A stretch of DNA of 36,553 bases from Actinomycetes bacterium (GCA_025351965.1 JANXUX010000274.1:1-36553), one strand, 5' to 3'. Shown: positions 1-8,042, counted from the stretch's first letter. Made by a program: numbers and translations. The notes: generated by a model from the letters alone, not told the origin.

Positions 1-375
1 CTGATCCGACCCGATCTCACCCGCCGCATACGCCGCGGCCACCTCGGGCAGCACAGCCAACACCGCAGCGTGCTGGACCCGACGATCGGCGGAACGCTGA
101 TGACAATTCGACACCGCCTGGGTCCAGCGGGCCACACTGCGGTGACTGTCATCACGGAACGACCCGCACGCCTTGACCTCGGTGATCACCGCCGCCTGCA
201 TCGCCTCCAACCGGCGCTTCGCGCGCTCCAGGGCGAAATAGATGTCATCCGATCGGCGACACACCACCCGCAGATCAGCCAAGTCCGGCAACGAGAACAA
301 ACCATCCGCGTCCGAAACACCCGAACCCGCAACAAAAGAACCCGACAACGGGTCGACCGGAACATCGATGCTCAC
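1..375 (-). CDS. DUF222 (13E12-type) HNH endonuclease family protein, N-terminal part
   Basis: The minus strand is open from a GTG at 373-375 to the left edge, giving 125 codons with strong third-position GC. The product has the usual start of DUF222 proteins: a short variable N-terminus, then a helical segment containing ERAKRRLEAMQAAVITEV, then SVARWTQAVSNCHQ and a stretch resembling the 'LP..A.A...G.I' core (LPEVAAAYAAGEIGSDQ). Members of this family normally run to about 400-500 residues and end in an HNH nuclease domain, which would lie outside the window. They are abundant, multi-copy genes in actinobacteria, related to the 13E12 repeat family of mycobacteria, and their role is unresolved. 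A G-run precedes the chosen GTG; other GTG codons at 379-381 and 382-384 are possible starts. Confidence 0.72.
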   Translation of the reverse strand, partial: MSIDVPVDPLSGSFVAGSGVSDADGLFSLPDLADLRVVCRRSDDIYFALERAKRRLEAMQAAVITEVKACGSFRDDSHRSVARWTQAVSNCHQRSADRRVQHAAVLAVLPEVAAAYAAGEIGSDQ

Positions 376-482
376 ACACACCACCCCCCACGAACACCAA
401 CACACGACGCCACCACCAGAACGGGCACTGACCGGGGACCACCGAAGCAGTCGAGAATGATCGGGGAAGATCAACTACCAAC

Positions 483-511
483 ACCCTATCCCGAACACCC
501 GTACGAGGCAA
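483..511 (-). promoter_or_regulatory. Candidate promoter of the DUF222 gene
   Basis: On the minus strand a TTGCCT (506-511) lies exactly 17 bases from TAGGGT (483-488). This fits a -35/-10 pair of actinobacterial type and would leave a leader of roughly 100 bases before the GTG at 375. The rest of 376-606, between this gene and the end of the LPXTG gene, holds no convincing gene. Confidence 0.4.
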
Positions 512-606
512 CCGATCGCTCGGATTCGTTCGATGCAGATGCAACAACCTCGCCAGGCGGGTCAGGTGCCGGGATCAACATCGCCGGTGCACGGTGCCGA
601 GATCGC

Positions 607-2076
607 TCAGCTGTTTGGGAGACGGTCGTCGGCGTGGTCGAGGTGGCGGATGGCGACGCCCGCGACGCGTCGCCTGGCGGCGAGGACGCAGCCGACACCG
701 GCGAGCAGCGCGAGCACTGCGAGGGCCTCGATCACGAGGCTGGCGGCGCCGGTCTGCGGCAGTTGCGGGCTCACGATCTGCACGACCTGACGGACGGACT
801 GACCCGTCGTGGGTTGGTACACCACGAGTGAGTGCTCGCCGAGCAGATCGGCCGGCAGGTTGACCGTCATCGAGAACGTGCCGTCCCCAGCGGCGATGCC
901 GCTGCCGAGGAGCACGGGCTCCGACGCCACGTACACCTCGACCGGGCCACCGCCAACGAGGCCCGCAGCGGACACGGTGACCTCGCCACTGCTGCCGATC
1001 AAGCCAGGAGCGCCGACCGACTCGACCGGCATCTGCAGCACCGACTGCTCGGTCAACGGACCCAACACCGTCGGAGCATCCGGCACCGTCGTCACCGCGA
1101 CTGTGTCGGGCACGACGGTTGGTTGAATGGTCGGCTGGTTCGTTGCCGGGACACCGGTCGTTTCGGGGACAGATGCAACCGTGGTCGGGCCTGACGTCGT
1201 CTCCGGGGTCGGCGCGATCGTGGTGGTCGGCGCGATCGTGGTCGTGGTCGGCGCGATCGTGGTGGTGGTGGTCGTCGTGGTCGACGTGGTGGTGGTCGTC
1301 GGATGCACGGTGACCGAGAAGGCGCGAATGGGTCGCACGGATACACCATTCGTGTTCTTCGTGACGTACAGGTTCTGACCGGTGCGGAAGTCGAGGGCGC
1401 GAGCCGAGCTGCCGCCGGCATCCGTGGAGGACCACTGGTTCGCTCCGAAGGTCCCCATTTGCGTCCCGAGCGTCGCCTGCTCGATGACGATCAACGAGAG
1501 CTCGTCGATCGACGCGAGGAACCAGTCGCTCTGGCCGCCGCCGACGTACGCGTCGGCGTAATAGGCCGCTGACGATGTCGTGTCGTCGTAGCCGAGCGCC
1601 CCGAGCGTTGTCATCATCGCCGCCGTGTTCGAGGCACCCGCGCCGATCGCAGTGCCCGTGGCGACGTTGGCCTGGGTGACAGACCAGAGCCGGCCGACGT
1701 CGGACGACGCCGGTCCGACCTCGAGGTAGTCGAACGGCAACGCGGCCTGAGCGGTGTCGGTGAGTGACACCGTCGGGGTGTAGTTCCGACACATCACGTG
1801 GTACGTCACGCAGATCGGGTTCATGTCCAGGAAGGCTCGGCTCGCGGTGAACGCACCGGTGCCCTTGACGAAGAAGACGGTGCCGCCTCCGGGACCGGTT
1901 TCACCCAGCGCGCACACGCCGCCCTCGGCGCATGTCGGCGCGGTCGGATCGACCGGCGGAGAGGCGAGGCCGCTGCCTGGACCGGCCACGAGCAGTCCGA
2001 TCGCGAACGCTCCCGCCAGTAATCCACCGACGACGGAACGGCGACGTCGGACCTCGTGAGCCATCACTTCGTGCAT
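607..2076 (-). CDS. Sortase-anchored (LPQTG) surface protein with DUF1566-like domain
   Basis: The 489-residue product begins with an RRRR n-region and a hydrophobic signal peptide (about 8-40). A domain at about 50-255 resembles DUF1566/Lcl C-terminal modules (GGGTVFFV near the start; DWFLASIDELSLI; NQWSSTDAGGSSARALDF; VSVRPI at the end). A Thr-rich linker follows (about 258-320), encoded by short GTGGTCGGCGCGATC-like repeats at 1207-1302, and then an Ig-like stretch. LPQTG at 439-443, a hydrophobic span and ARRR form a sortase signal, but 16 further residues follow the basic tail, which is unusual. The ATG at 2076 has GGAG seven bases upstream. It is divergent from the tetR-type gene at 2173. 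No sortase gene is in the window. Cell-wall anchoring is inferred from the motif; the ligand or function is unknown. Confidence 0.85.
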   Translation of the reverse strand: MHEVMAHEVRRRRSVVGGLLAGAFAIGLLVAGPGSGLASPPVDPTAPTCAEGGVCALGETGPGGGTVFFVKGTGAFTASRAFLDMNPICVTYHVMCRNYTPTVSLTDTAQAALPFDYLEVGPASSDVGRLWSVTQANVATGTAIGAGASNTAAMMTTLGALGYDDTTSSAAYYADAYVGGGQSDWFLASIDELSLIVIEQATLGTQMGTFGANQWSSTDAGGSSARALDFRTGQNLYVTKNTNGVSVRPIRAFSVTVHPTTTTTSTTTTTTTTIAPTTTTIAPTTTIAPTPETTSGPTTVASVPETTGVPATNQPTIQPTVVPDTVAVTTVPDAPTVLGPLTEQSVLQMPVESVGAPGLIGSSGEVTVSAAGLVGGGPVEVYVASEPVLLGSGIAAGDGTFSMTVNLPADLLGEHSLVVYQPTTGQSVRQVVQIVSPQLPQTGAASLVIEALAVLALLAGVGCVLAARRRVAGVAIRHLDHADDRLPNS

Positions 2077-2172
2077 TCGACATCTCCGTCGTCGTCCACG
2101 GACGCTGAATCAGTATCCACGGTAACCATCGGCGTCCCTGGTGCGCACTTGAGCAGTCGCTAACGTCTCACC

Positions 2173-2739
2173 ATGGATTCACCCGATCGCGGGACTCGCG
2201 CAGCACGCACGCCCCGCGAGGGCGGCAAACGCCACATGGTCGATGCAGCAATCGCCCTGCTCAGCGAGTTCCCGCCGGAGCAGATCACCACGCGCGACGT
2301 CGCCGATCGGGCGGGCCACCATCATCGTTTCGTGTCCGCATGGTTCGACGGCAAGGTCGGCCTGTTCCAGGCCGCCTTCGATCAGCTCGGCAACGAGGTG
2401 GCGCGATCATTGGTGTTCCCGCCCACGCGCGACGGCATCAACCCTGAGGTCGTACGTCTCGTACACCTCCTCAACTGGCTCGTCGCCCACGGCTCGCCGT
2501 CCCTCGTCGGGCCACACTCGACCCCACTGATCGACAGGGTCGAGCAGCTCTACATCGATCAGCTCGGGATCTCGGTCGAGCACGCTCGATTGTTCGCGCA
2601 GCGCATTGTCGCCAGTGCGATCTCAATGGTCCTGTTCGCCGGCGCCATCGGCGTGCAGCCAGCGGACCTGCAGCGTCACATCGCGTTCGAGCTCCGCCTC
2701 GCCAGGCTGTTCACGGCCGACCAGACCGCTCCTGCATGA
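2173..2739 (+). CDS. TetR/AcrR family transcriptional regulator
   Basis: The 188-residue product has an N-terminal helix-turn-helix typical of TetR regulators: residues about 18-65 contain GKRHMVDAAIALLSEF, TTRDVADRAGHHHRFVSAWF and DGKVGLFQAAFDQL. The rest is the helical ligand-binding and dimerisation domain, whose ligand cannot be read from sequence. No Shine-Dalgarno sequence precedes the ATG. Instead a TAACGT hexamer lies six bases before it, so the transcript may be leaderless. The gene is divergent from the LPXTG gene across 96 bases, which makes that gene a possible target. It is convergent with the phospholipase gene downstream. Confidence 0.85.
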   Translation: MDSPDRGTRAARTPREGGKRHMVDAAIALLSEFPPEQITTRDVADRAGHHHRFVSAWFDGKVGLFQAAFDQLGNEVARSLVFPPTRDGINPEVVRLVHLLNWLVAHGSPSLVGPHSTPLIDRVEQLYIDQLGISVEHARLFAQRIVASAISMVLFAGAIGVQPADLQRHIAFELRLARLFTADQTAPA

Positions 2740-2779
2740 CCGCGCCCGTCTGACTGCTCACGGCGTAGGACCCCCAGCG

Positions 2780-4369
2780 CTATGCGTCCGGCGTCGCCGG
2801 CACCTGGACCGTCGGTGGAGTCGCAGCGGGCAACTCGTTGCACGCACCGTTCGCGAACTCGCCGGCGCGCGCTGCGGTGTCCGGCAACGTCGGGACCGAC
2901 GTGTCCGTTGCGGAGAAATCGAAGACCTCGCTGAGATCGCCGCACGTCTCGCGCCGCCAGGCCGAGATGAGCGGGGCATCCACGCCGAACCGGGTCTCCA
3001 ACAGCCGCAGCAGCGAGGTGTGATCGAACACGGAGCTGTTCACCCGAGCACCGGCGGCTCCCCCTGACGGGGCCCTACGTCGGGTCCACGGTGAGGCAAT
3101 GATCGTCGGGACGCGGAAGCCGAGTCCGATCGGGACGTCAGCGACGAACTCGTCGGCGGTTCCGGGGGGCGGCGTCGGCGGTGGCAGGTGGTCGAAGAAC
3201 CCGCCGTTCTCGTCATAGGTCAGGATGAACGCCGTCGTGGCCCACAGCGACGGGTTGCCCATCACCGCGGCGAGGGCGTTGGCGGTGAAGTCCTCCCCCA
3301 CCGACGGCGCCCACGGCGGATGTTCGGAGATCACGGTCGGCGCGACGAGCCAGCTCACCTGCGGCAGATCGCCGGCCGCAGCATCCGTCGCGAACGCATC
3401 GGCGGCGCGGTTCACCATCGCGTTGTCGTAGAGCGGGTCACCTGCGCCGAGGCCTTGGTACTGGGCGAAGAACTTGACGCTGTTGTCATCGAAGTCGTCG
3501 ACCTCGTGGTACACCCGCCAACTGACACCGGCCGCCTGAAGGCGTTCCGGATACGTCTCCCAGGTGTACGCAACGCCAGAGTTGTCGATCGCCGGGCCGC
3601 CGCCCAGGCCGGCGGGATCGATGGTGCCGGTCATCGTCATGTGCCGGTTCGGGTTCGTCGGCCCGAGCACCGAACAGAAGTAGTGGTCACAGAGCGTGAA
3701 TTCATCGGCAAGCGCCCAGTAGTACGGCAGGTCCTCACGATTGAAGTAGCCGAGCGCATGGGCACCCATCGACGTCGCGAACCCGTCGTTCGCACCACGG
3801 TTCCACGCGCTGTGCTGGGCCTCCCAGGAGTGCGCGGGGTCCGGCCCACACTGCGCAGAGGTGATGGCGGAGTCGTAGCGGTACGGGATCAGGTAGCCGT
3901 CGGGATGATCCGGATACGGGTTGCGGTAGGCCCTCCCGGCTTCGGTCGACGCGAAGCCTGCGACGCCCGGCCGGGTACCGAAGTAGTGGTCGAAGCTGCG
4001 GTTCTCCTGCAGCAGGATGACGATGTGCTCGATGTCGGCCAACGACCCGACCGATGCCGTCGTGGTCGCTGTCGCGGCCGTCGCAGCCGTTTCGGGCGCC
4101 AGCGCTGTGGTTGTGGTCGGCTCGATGGTCGATGCAGGCATGGTGGTCGCGGACGCGCGTGTCGACGTGGACGGCAGCTCGGTCGTCGCCGCCGTACCGT
4201 CGTCGCCCGACGCGCAGCTCGCCAACACCGCGCCGACGGCCACTGCTCCCGCTACCGCAGCGCCTGCCGACATGAATGCACGCCGGGTCAGTGGCGTCGC
4301 GGACGGACCAGCCGATGAACCAGCCGCCGGAGTGCCGTGATCGTCGCCGTCACTCACGACATCACCCAC
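2780..4369 (-). CDS. Phospholipase C / acid phosphatase-type phosphoesterase, Tat-exported lipoprotein
   Basis: The 529-residue product belongs to the bacterial phosphoesterase family of non-haemolytic phospholipases C and AcpA-like phosphatases. Family hallmarks are visible: HIVILLQENRSFDHYFGT (E122, N123 in the metal/nucleophile region), NPNRHMTMTGTID, FILTYDENGGFFDH and a C-terminal DHTSLLRLLETRFG. The N-terminus carries a twin-arginine motif (TRRAFM, 28-33), a hydrophobic span and a lipobox LASC (C52), then a Thr/Ala-rich tether of about 50 residues. It is therefore expected to fold in the cytoplasm and sit on the outer face of the membrane. The start is three bases after the stop of the upstream SDR gene, suggesting co-transcription; an in-frame GTG at codon 5 is an alternative start. 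Likely roles are phospholipid or phosphate scavenging (family inference). Confidence 0.88.
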   Translation of the reverse strand: MGDVVSDGDDHGTPAAGSSAGPSATPLTRRAFMSAGAAVAGAVAVGAVLASCASGDDGTAATTELPSTSTRASATTMPASTIEPTTTTALAPETAATAATATTTASVGSLADIEHIVILLQENRSFDHYFGTRPGVAGFASTEAGRAYRNPYPDHPDGYLIPYRYDSAITSAQCGPDPAHSWEAQHSAWNRGANDGFATSMGAHALGYFNREDLPYYWALADEFTLCDHYFCSVLGPTNPNRHMTMTGTIDPAGLGGGPAIDNSGVAYTWETYPERLQAAGVSWRVYHEVDDFDDNSVKFFAQYQGLGAGDPLYDNAMVNRAADAFATDAAAGDLPQVSWLVAPTVISEHPPWAPSVGEDFTANALAAVMGNPSLWATTAFILTYDENGGFFDHLPPPTPPPGTADEFVADVPIGLGFRVPTIIASPWTRRRAPSGGAAGARVNSSVFDHTSLLRLLETRFGVDAPLISAWRRETCGDLSEVFDFSATDTSVPTLPDTAARAGEFANGACNELPAATPPTVQVPATPDA

Positions 4370-4372
4370 GGC

Positions 4373-5230
4373 TCACAGCCCCGTGGGCCGGTTGACGAAC
4401 CGGCCGGCCTGCGGCGAGAAGAACCAGCCGCCGCCGGCCTTGGTGCCACCGTCGACGGGAATGTTGTGGCCGGTGACGAACGACGAGAGGTCCGACGCCA
4501 GGAACAGTGCGACTCGGGCCTGGTCCTCGGGCCAGCCGAGCCGGCCGACCGGAGCCCATGACGACCACAGATGCTCATGGTCCTCACCTCCCGTGATGTA
4601 GTCGACCTGCGGGGTGTTGGTGAGGTCCGGCCCGATGCCGTTGACGCGGACGCCGTTGCGACCGAGCGACGCCGCGAGGCACGTCGTGAAGTGGGCCGCT
4701 GCCGCCTTCATCGCGCCGTAGACGGGATCGCCCGGATACCCGCGCATGCCCTCGACGGAATGAAAGTTCACGATCGACCCACTGCGCTGATCGATCATGG
4801 TGTTGATGAACGCGTGGGTCATCGAGAAGATGTGCTGCAGGTTGATGTCGTACATCGCCTTCCAGGACTCCGGCGACGACTGCGGGAAACGCACCAGCGG
4901 GCGGAAGTCGCCGACATTGTTGACGAGCACGTCGATCCGCCCGTGCGTCGCGAGGACCTCCCCCGCATAGGTGTTCACGGCCTCCGGGTCGCGCACGTCG
5001 ACGACGCGGGCCGTGACCGTCCCGCCGGCGGCGCGCACCTCGGCCTCGATGGATGCCGCACGTTCGGCATCGATCTCGGCGACCTCGACGATGGCGCCGT
5101 GCTGGGCGAACAGTCGCGAGATCGCGCCACCGATGCCATCACCGCCACCACTGATGACGGCGACCCTCCCGTCGAGGAGCCGGTTCCAGTCCTCGATCGG
5201 CGGGACGTTGGACGGGAGCTGGGTGGTCAT
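4373..5230 (-). CDS. Short-chain dehydrogenase/reductase (classical SDR)
   Basis: The 285-residue product has a Rossmann cofactor site SGGGDGIGG (about 27-35), NNVG (104-107) and the catalytic set S158, Y171, K175 (YGAMK). The acid at the end of beta-2 (AEID, about 51-54) suggests NAD(H) rather than NADP(H). A PVDGG near residue 260 is the usual SDR C-terminal element. The substrate is unknown. The ATG at 5230 is preceded by GAGG about ten bases upstream. The phospholipase-type gene starts three bases after its stop. It is divergent from the SnoaL/zinc-ribbon gene across a 310-base gap carrying a perfect inverted repeat. Confidence 0.9.
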   Translation of the reverse strand: MTTQLPSNVPPIEDWNRLLDGRVAVISGGGDGIGGAISRLFAQHGAIVEVAEIDAERAASIEAEVRAAGGTVTARVVDVRDPEAVNTYAGEVLATHGRIDVLVNNVGDFRPLVRFPQSSPESWKAMYDINLQHIFSMTHAFINTMIDQRSGSIVNFHSVEGMRGYPGDPVYGAMKAAAAHFTTCLAASLGRNGVRVNGIGPDLTNTPQVDYITGGEDHEHLWSSWAPVGRLGWPEDQARVALFLASDLSSFVTGHNIPVDGGTKAGGGWFFSPQAGRFVNRPTGL

Positions 5231-5540
5231 GCGGATCTATCCTCGGTGTTCATCGTCGGACCGTCGCCGGTCTGTGCTTCGGGCACGATCAATCGATAGC
5301 CGACATGATGCTCCGTGTCGATCATCGGACGGCGCACGTCGCTCGCCGGATTGGTACACGACCACAACACAACGCCCGCACATCCGTTACTCGGCGATCG
5401 CACGATGTCCGCACAGAGTTCGGGGTGGTGTGTGGCGTTCTCCCCCATGCCACCCCGAACTCGCCAATCGTGAGGTGTTCGCGCACGTTCGAATGTCGAC
5501 TGCGCACGCTGGTCGTGTCCGCCGGTGCCAGAATCCAGGC
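5231..5540. promoter_or_regulatory. Divergent intergenic region with a perfect 13-bp inverted repeat
   Basis: This 310-base gap separates the SDR and SnoaL-type genes, which point away from each other, and has no convincing gene of its own. GAGTTCGGGGTGG at 5416-5428 is matched exactly by CCACCCCGAACTC at 5450-5462, with 21 bases between. The centre-to-centre distance of 34 bases is close to three helical turns, so the arms could be two faces of one operator. A transcribed hairpin is the alternative, but no T-run follows. Confidence 0.5.
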
Positions 5541-6194
5541 GTGACACAGACCGCCGACCTGAGCCCGAGCGACCAGCAACTGCTCCGTGCAGTCACCGAC
5601 CGGCAAGCCATCACCGACCAGATCCACCGCTACTGCAGGGCGATGGATCGCATCGACGCCGAGCTCGGATACTCCGTGTGGCACAACGGTGCCGAAGCTG
5701 ACTACGGGGCCATCTTCCGCGGTACGGGGCATGCGTTCATCGACTGGGTCTGCGAGGTCCATCGCGGCATGGAGTTCCACACCCACCGGATCTCCAACAT
5801 CTCCATCGAGTTGGATGGCGACACCGCCGGTAGCGAGAGCTACGTGATGGTGACTCTGCGCTTCGCACAACGCGACCGGTTGATGCAGAGCACGTCGCAC
5901 GGCCGGTACGTGGATCGATGGTCGCGACACAACGGCCGCTGGGCGATCGATCGACGCGAGTACGTCCAGGACTTCGACGACCTCACCGAGGTCACGACGT
6001 CGGTCGTGGAACGTACCGGACGCCGCGACCGACACGATCCCTCGTACGCCGTGCTCGCCGCTGTCGGGGACCCCAGGTCGGGACTGGAGTGCCAGTCCTG
6101 CGGCGCACCGTTCGCGCGCCTGTGGCAGACGCGCGACGGGGATGCCCGTCTGTGCCCCTCGTGTGCAACGCTGCACGGCATCGGCTGCCCCTGA
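5541..6194 (+). CDS. SnoaL-like (NTF2-fold) protein with C-terminal zinc ribbon
   Basis: Translation from the GTG at 5541 gives 217 residues. Residues 15-145 match the SnoaL-4/NTF2-like pattern of small polyketide cyclases and ring-hydroxylase beta-like proteins (ITDQIHRYCRAMDRID; HTHRISNISIEL; GRYVDRWSRHNGRWAIDRREYVQDF). The last 35 residues contain CQSCG and CPSC (C184, C187, C205, C208), the spacing of a zinc ribbon, which is not part of the usual fold. The reading frame stays open upstream of 5541, but those residues look like non-coding translation. A CAGAAT hexamer lies six bases before the GTG, so the mRNA may be leaderless. The fold is inferred from pattern; the reaction is unknown. 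Confidence 0.75.
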   Translation: MTQTADLSPSDQQLLRAVTDRQAITDQIHRYCRAMDRIDAELGYSVWHNGAEADYGAIFRGTGHAFIDWVCEVHRGMEFHTHRISNISIELDGDTAGSESYVMVTLRFAQRDRLMQSTSHGRYVDRWSRHNGRWAIDRREYVQDFDDLTEVTTSVVERTGRRDRHDPSYAVLAAVGDPRSGLECQSCGAPFARLWQTRDGDARLCPSCATLHGIGCP

Positions 6195-6245
6195 TCGTCG
6201 CGGCGACCTGTGGCCGCCGATCAGAATCGACCGATCGCCGGCCGC

Positions 6246-6686
6246 CTAGCCGACGATCACGCCGTTCAGTTGCCTCGCCAGGCCAGCGGCAGCCTTGTCC
6301 CCGATCCGGCCGAACACGACTCGCAGGCCGAGGTCGGCCACGCTGAGCAACCCCTTGAGCTGGAGTTCCGCCTCGTAGGTGACCAACGTGACACCACCGT
6401 CGGCTCGGACCGAGATGTGATCCAGCGACGTCAGGTGTTTGCCGTCTGCCCTGGCGGAGAACTCGTGGGTCGACCATTCGATGACCTGATAGGGCAGGAC
6501 GATGTCGCGGCCCGGCCCGCGTGCTGTGACGTCGTACCGCGAACCCAACCCGGGCCCGTCGCCCAGTGTCTGGACGACTCGCTTGGTGCCCGGGTCCCAC
6601 TCTGCGAAGTTGCGCAGATCACTCATGTAGGCGAAGACGTCGTCCACAGGGCGGTCGGTGCGGACGGTGGTCGTGTAGCGGGCCAT
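6246..6686 (-). CDS. SRPBCC (polyketide cyclase/START-like) family protein
   Basis: Translation from the ATG at 6686 gives 146 residues, the normal length of a single SRPBCC domain. The start MARYTTTVRTDRPVDDVFAYM followed by DLRNFAEWDPG is typical of this family, as are GSRYDV, YQVIEWSTHEF and the C-terminal helix ending AAAGLARQLNGVI. A GGGGAA lies nine bases before the ATG; the longer upstream frame is a shadow. Such proteins bind hydrophobic ligands in a deep cavity, but the ligand cannot be deduced. The gene is divergent from the cyclic-nucleotide-binding gene at 6808 and convergent with the SnoaL-type gene. Confidence 0.8.
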   Translation of the reverse strand: MARYTTTVRTDRPVDDVFAYMSDLRNFAEWDPGTKRVVQTLGDGPGLGSRYDVTARGPGRDIVLPYQVIEWSTHEFSARADGKHLTSLDHISVRADGGVTLVTYEAELQLKGLLSVADLGLRVVFGRIGDKAAAGLARQLNGVIVG

Positions 6687-6807
6687 GCCGTGCTGTTCCC
6701 CGCGCGGACGATCTGCACACACGGCTCGATCCGTGGCCCGGCATCGCGCGGCGGTAGCTTGCGGGCGTTCGACTGAGGTTCCGTCCGGGCGAAGGAGTGT
6801 TGCAGGC

Positions 6808-7233
6808 ATGAACCGAGACGACAAGGTCGAGATGCTGCGCCGGGTGCCGCTGTTCTCGGGCTGCACCTCCGACGAATTGCGCCAGGTGACACACCTCATG
6901 ACCGAGGTCGATGTCGAGGCCGGCCACGTCCTCGTGCGCGAGGGAGCGGGGACCCCGGAGTTCTTCATCATCGACGAGGGCACTGCGGCCGTGACCCGCC
7001 AGGGCAAGCAGATCGGTTCGGTCGGGCCCGGCGACTTCTTCGGTGAGATCTCGATCATCGACGGTGGCCCACGTACCGCCACTGTCACGGCGACGTCGCC
7101 GATGCGAATCAACGTCGCCACCCACCGCGAGTTCGTCGGCCTGCTCGACTCGGTCCCCGAGATCGCCCGCAACCTGTTGCCGACCCTGACCCGCCGTATT
7201 CGCGATGCTCGGGCGGAGAACCAGTCCGACTGA
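6808..7233 (+). CDS. Stand-alone cyclic nucleotide-binding domain protein
   Basis: The 141-residue product is a single Crp-type cyclic-nucleotide-binding (cNMP) domain with no DNA-binding domain. It opens with VEMLRRVPLFSGCTSDELRQV. The phosphate-binding cassette is GDFFGEISIIDGGPRTATV, with the Glu of FGE and the Arg of PRTATV that contact the cyclic phosphate and ribose, so binding of cAMP or cGMP is plausible. GAAGGAG at 6791-6797 is a good ribosome-binding site for the ATG at 6808. It could act as a nucleotide-sensing partner for another protein. A decayed Crp-type gene lies 460 bases downstream, but there the C-terminal helix-turn-helix is in a separate reading frame and separate locus. 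Confidence 0.87.
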   Translation: MNRDDKVEMLRRVPLFSGCTSDELRQVTHLMTEVDVEAGHVLVREGAGTPEFFIIDEGTAAVTRQGKQIGSVGPGDFFGEISIIDGGPRTATVTATSPMRINVATHREFVGLLDSVPEIARNLLPTLTRRIRDARAENQSD

Positions 7234-7407
7234 CTCATGGTGCACGGAGCAGATCAGCATCGGCCGATGCAAGGTGAGAACGCCATGGCGCTCCGAAGAA
7301 GCCAACGATGTCGACGAAGGCGTTCACGAACATGCTCGATGTGCGCATGCCCTCACCGTCATGCGCAAGGCATCACACATCAACCCGAGTTGCGCTGTCC
7401 GCTCGTC

Positions 7408-7695
7408 AGCCGTCCATGAGTCGCGGATCGCCGGACACGTAGCTGCGTCCGGCCCGAATGCGTTGCACGTTCACCGTCTCGGCAACGCCCTTGAGTATTG
7501 CGTTGTCGCGCGCCGTCCGGGATGTCGACGAGGGCCCCGGTCGTTGCCGAGCCGATGATCTCGCCCGGCTCGCGCGCGTCGTACTGCTCGGTCAGAAAGT
7601 CGGGGACTTCGAAGTCGGCACCGTTCTCCATGCTCTCGATACGCGCCAGTTCCGGAACGGTGCGCACCACATCGACGGTGGCCGGCCTCAGCAGG
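7408..7695 (-). pseudogene. C-terminal remnant of an unidentified protein, with one frameshift
   Basis: Between about 7695 and 7480 the minus strand reads with strong codon-position bias (for example TVPELARIESMENGADFEV, then EPGEIIGSATTGALVDIPDG). The good reading then moves by one base near 7478-7485 and continues as AILKGVAETVNVQRIR and GRSYVSGDPRLMDG to a TGA at 7408-7410. Joining the two frames gives a continuous C-terminal portion of an enzyme-like protein that I do not recognise. The reading fades above about 7695, where a plus-strand Crp remnant begins, so the 5' part seems lost at a rearrangement point. From 7234 to 7407 I see no supported gene. Confidence 0.5.
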
Positions 7696-8030
7696 CCGAT
7701 GCCGAGCTTTGGCGAGCAGGCACTGCTCAGCCCGGCGGCGGTGCGTACGGCCAGCGCCGTCGCGCTCGATGCAACGGAAACCAGTTCGCTGCATCGCCGT
7801 GAGTTCGAGGGGCTGCGCGCCAGCACACCAGCGTCGCGGATGTGTATATGTGCGCAGATCTCTCGATCGAGGTGCCTCTGCGCCAGGACGACCTGGCATC
7901 GCTGGCCGGCTCGACGCGTCCCACGGCGAACCGTGTGCTCCGTTCGCTCGAGGATACCGGAGTCATCACGCTCGCTCGGGGACAGATCACCGTCGTCGAC
8001 ATCGCGGCGCTCTGCACACGTGCGCGCTGA
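7692..8030 (+). pseudogene. Crp/Fnr-family regulator remnant (broken, 5' end missing)
   Basis: Frame 1 reads FGEQALLSPAAVRTASAVAL and then ATETSSLHRREFEGLRASTPA (about 7706-7832), which is the phosphate-binding cassette and following beta-strand/helix of a Crp-type sensor domain. After a frame change near 7835-7850, another frame reads VPLRQDDLASLAGSTRPTAN then RVLRSLEDTGVITLARGQITV and ends at the stop at 8028-8030. This is the winged helix-turn-helix of the HTH_Crp type. The first part of the sensor domain is absent, and minus-strand coding sequence abuts it instead. Both truncation and frameshift indicate a dead gene. Confidence 0.7.
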
Positions 8031-8042
8031 TCAGGCGCCTTG

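Noticed and set aside
70-831. Plus-strand 253-codon open frame
   Set aside because: It runs antisense to the DUF222 start and across the LPXTG gene end; composition is Arg/Thr-rich without domain features, as expected for the shadow of high-GC genes.
3188-4318. Plus-strand 376-codon open frame opposite the phospholipase gene
   Set aside because: Arg/Gly/Val-rich translation without motifs; the minus-strand frame has clear phosphoesterase motifs and a signal peptide.
6195-6245. Possible hairpin between the convergent SnoaL-type and SRPBCC genes
   Set aside because: Only a five-pair GC stem with a nine-base loop and no T-run; not distinguishable from chance in this composition.
7236-7348. Small minus-strand open frame of about 37 codons ending LLRAP
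   Set aside because: No ribosome-binding site, no known motif and in a decayed zone; support is too weak to call a gene.
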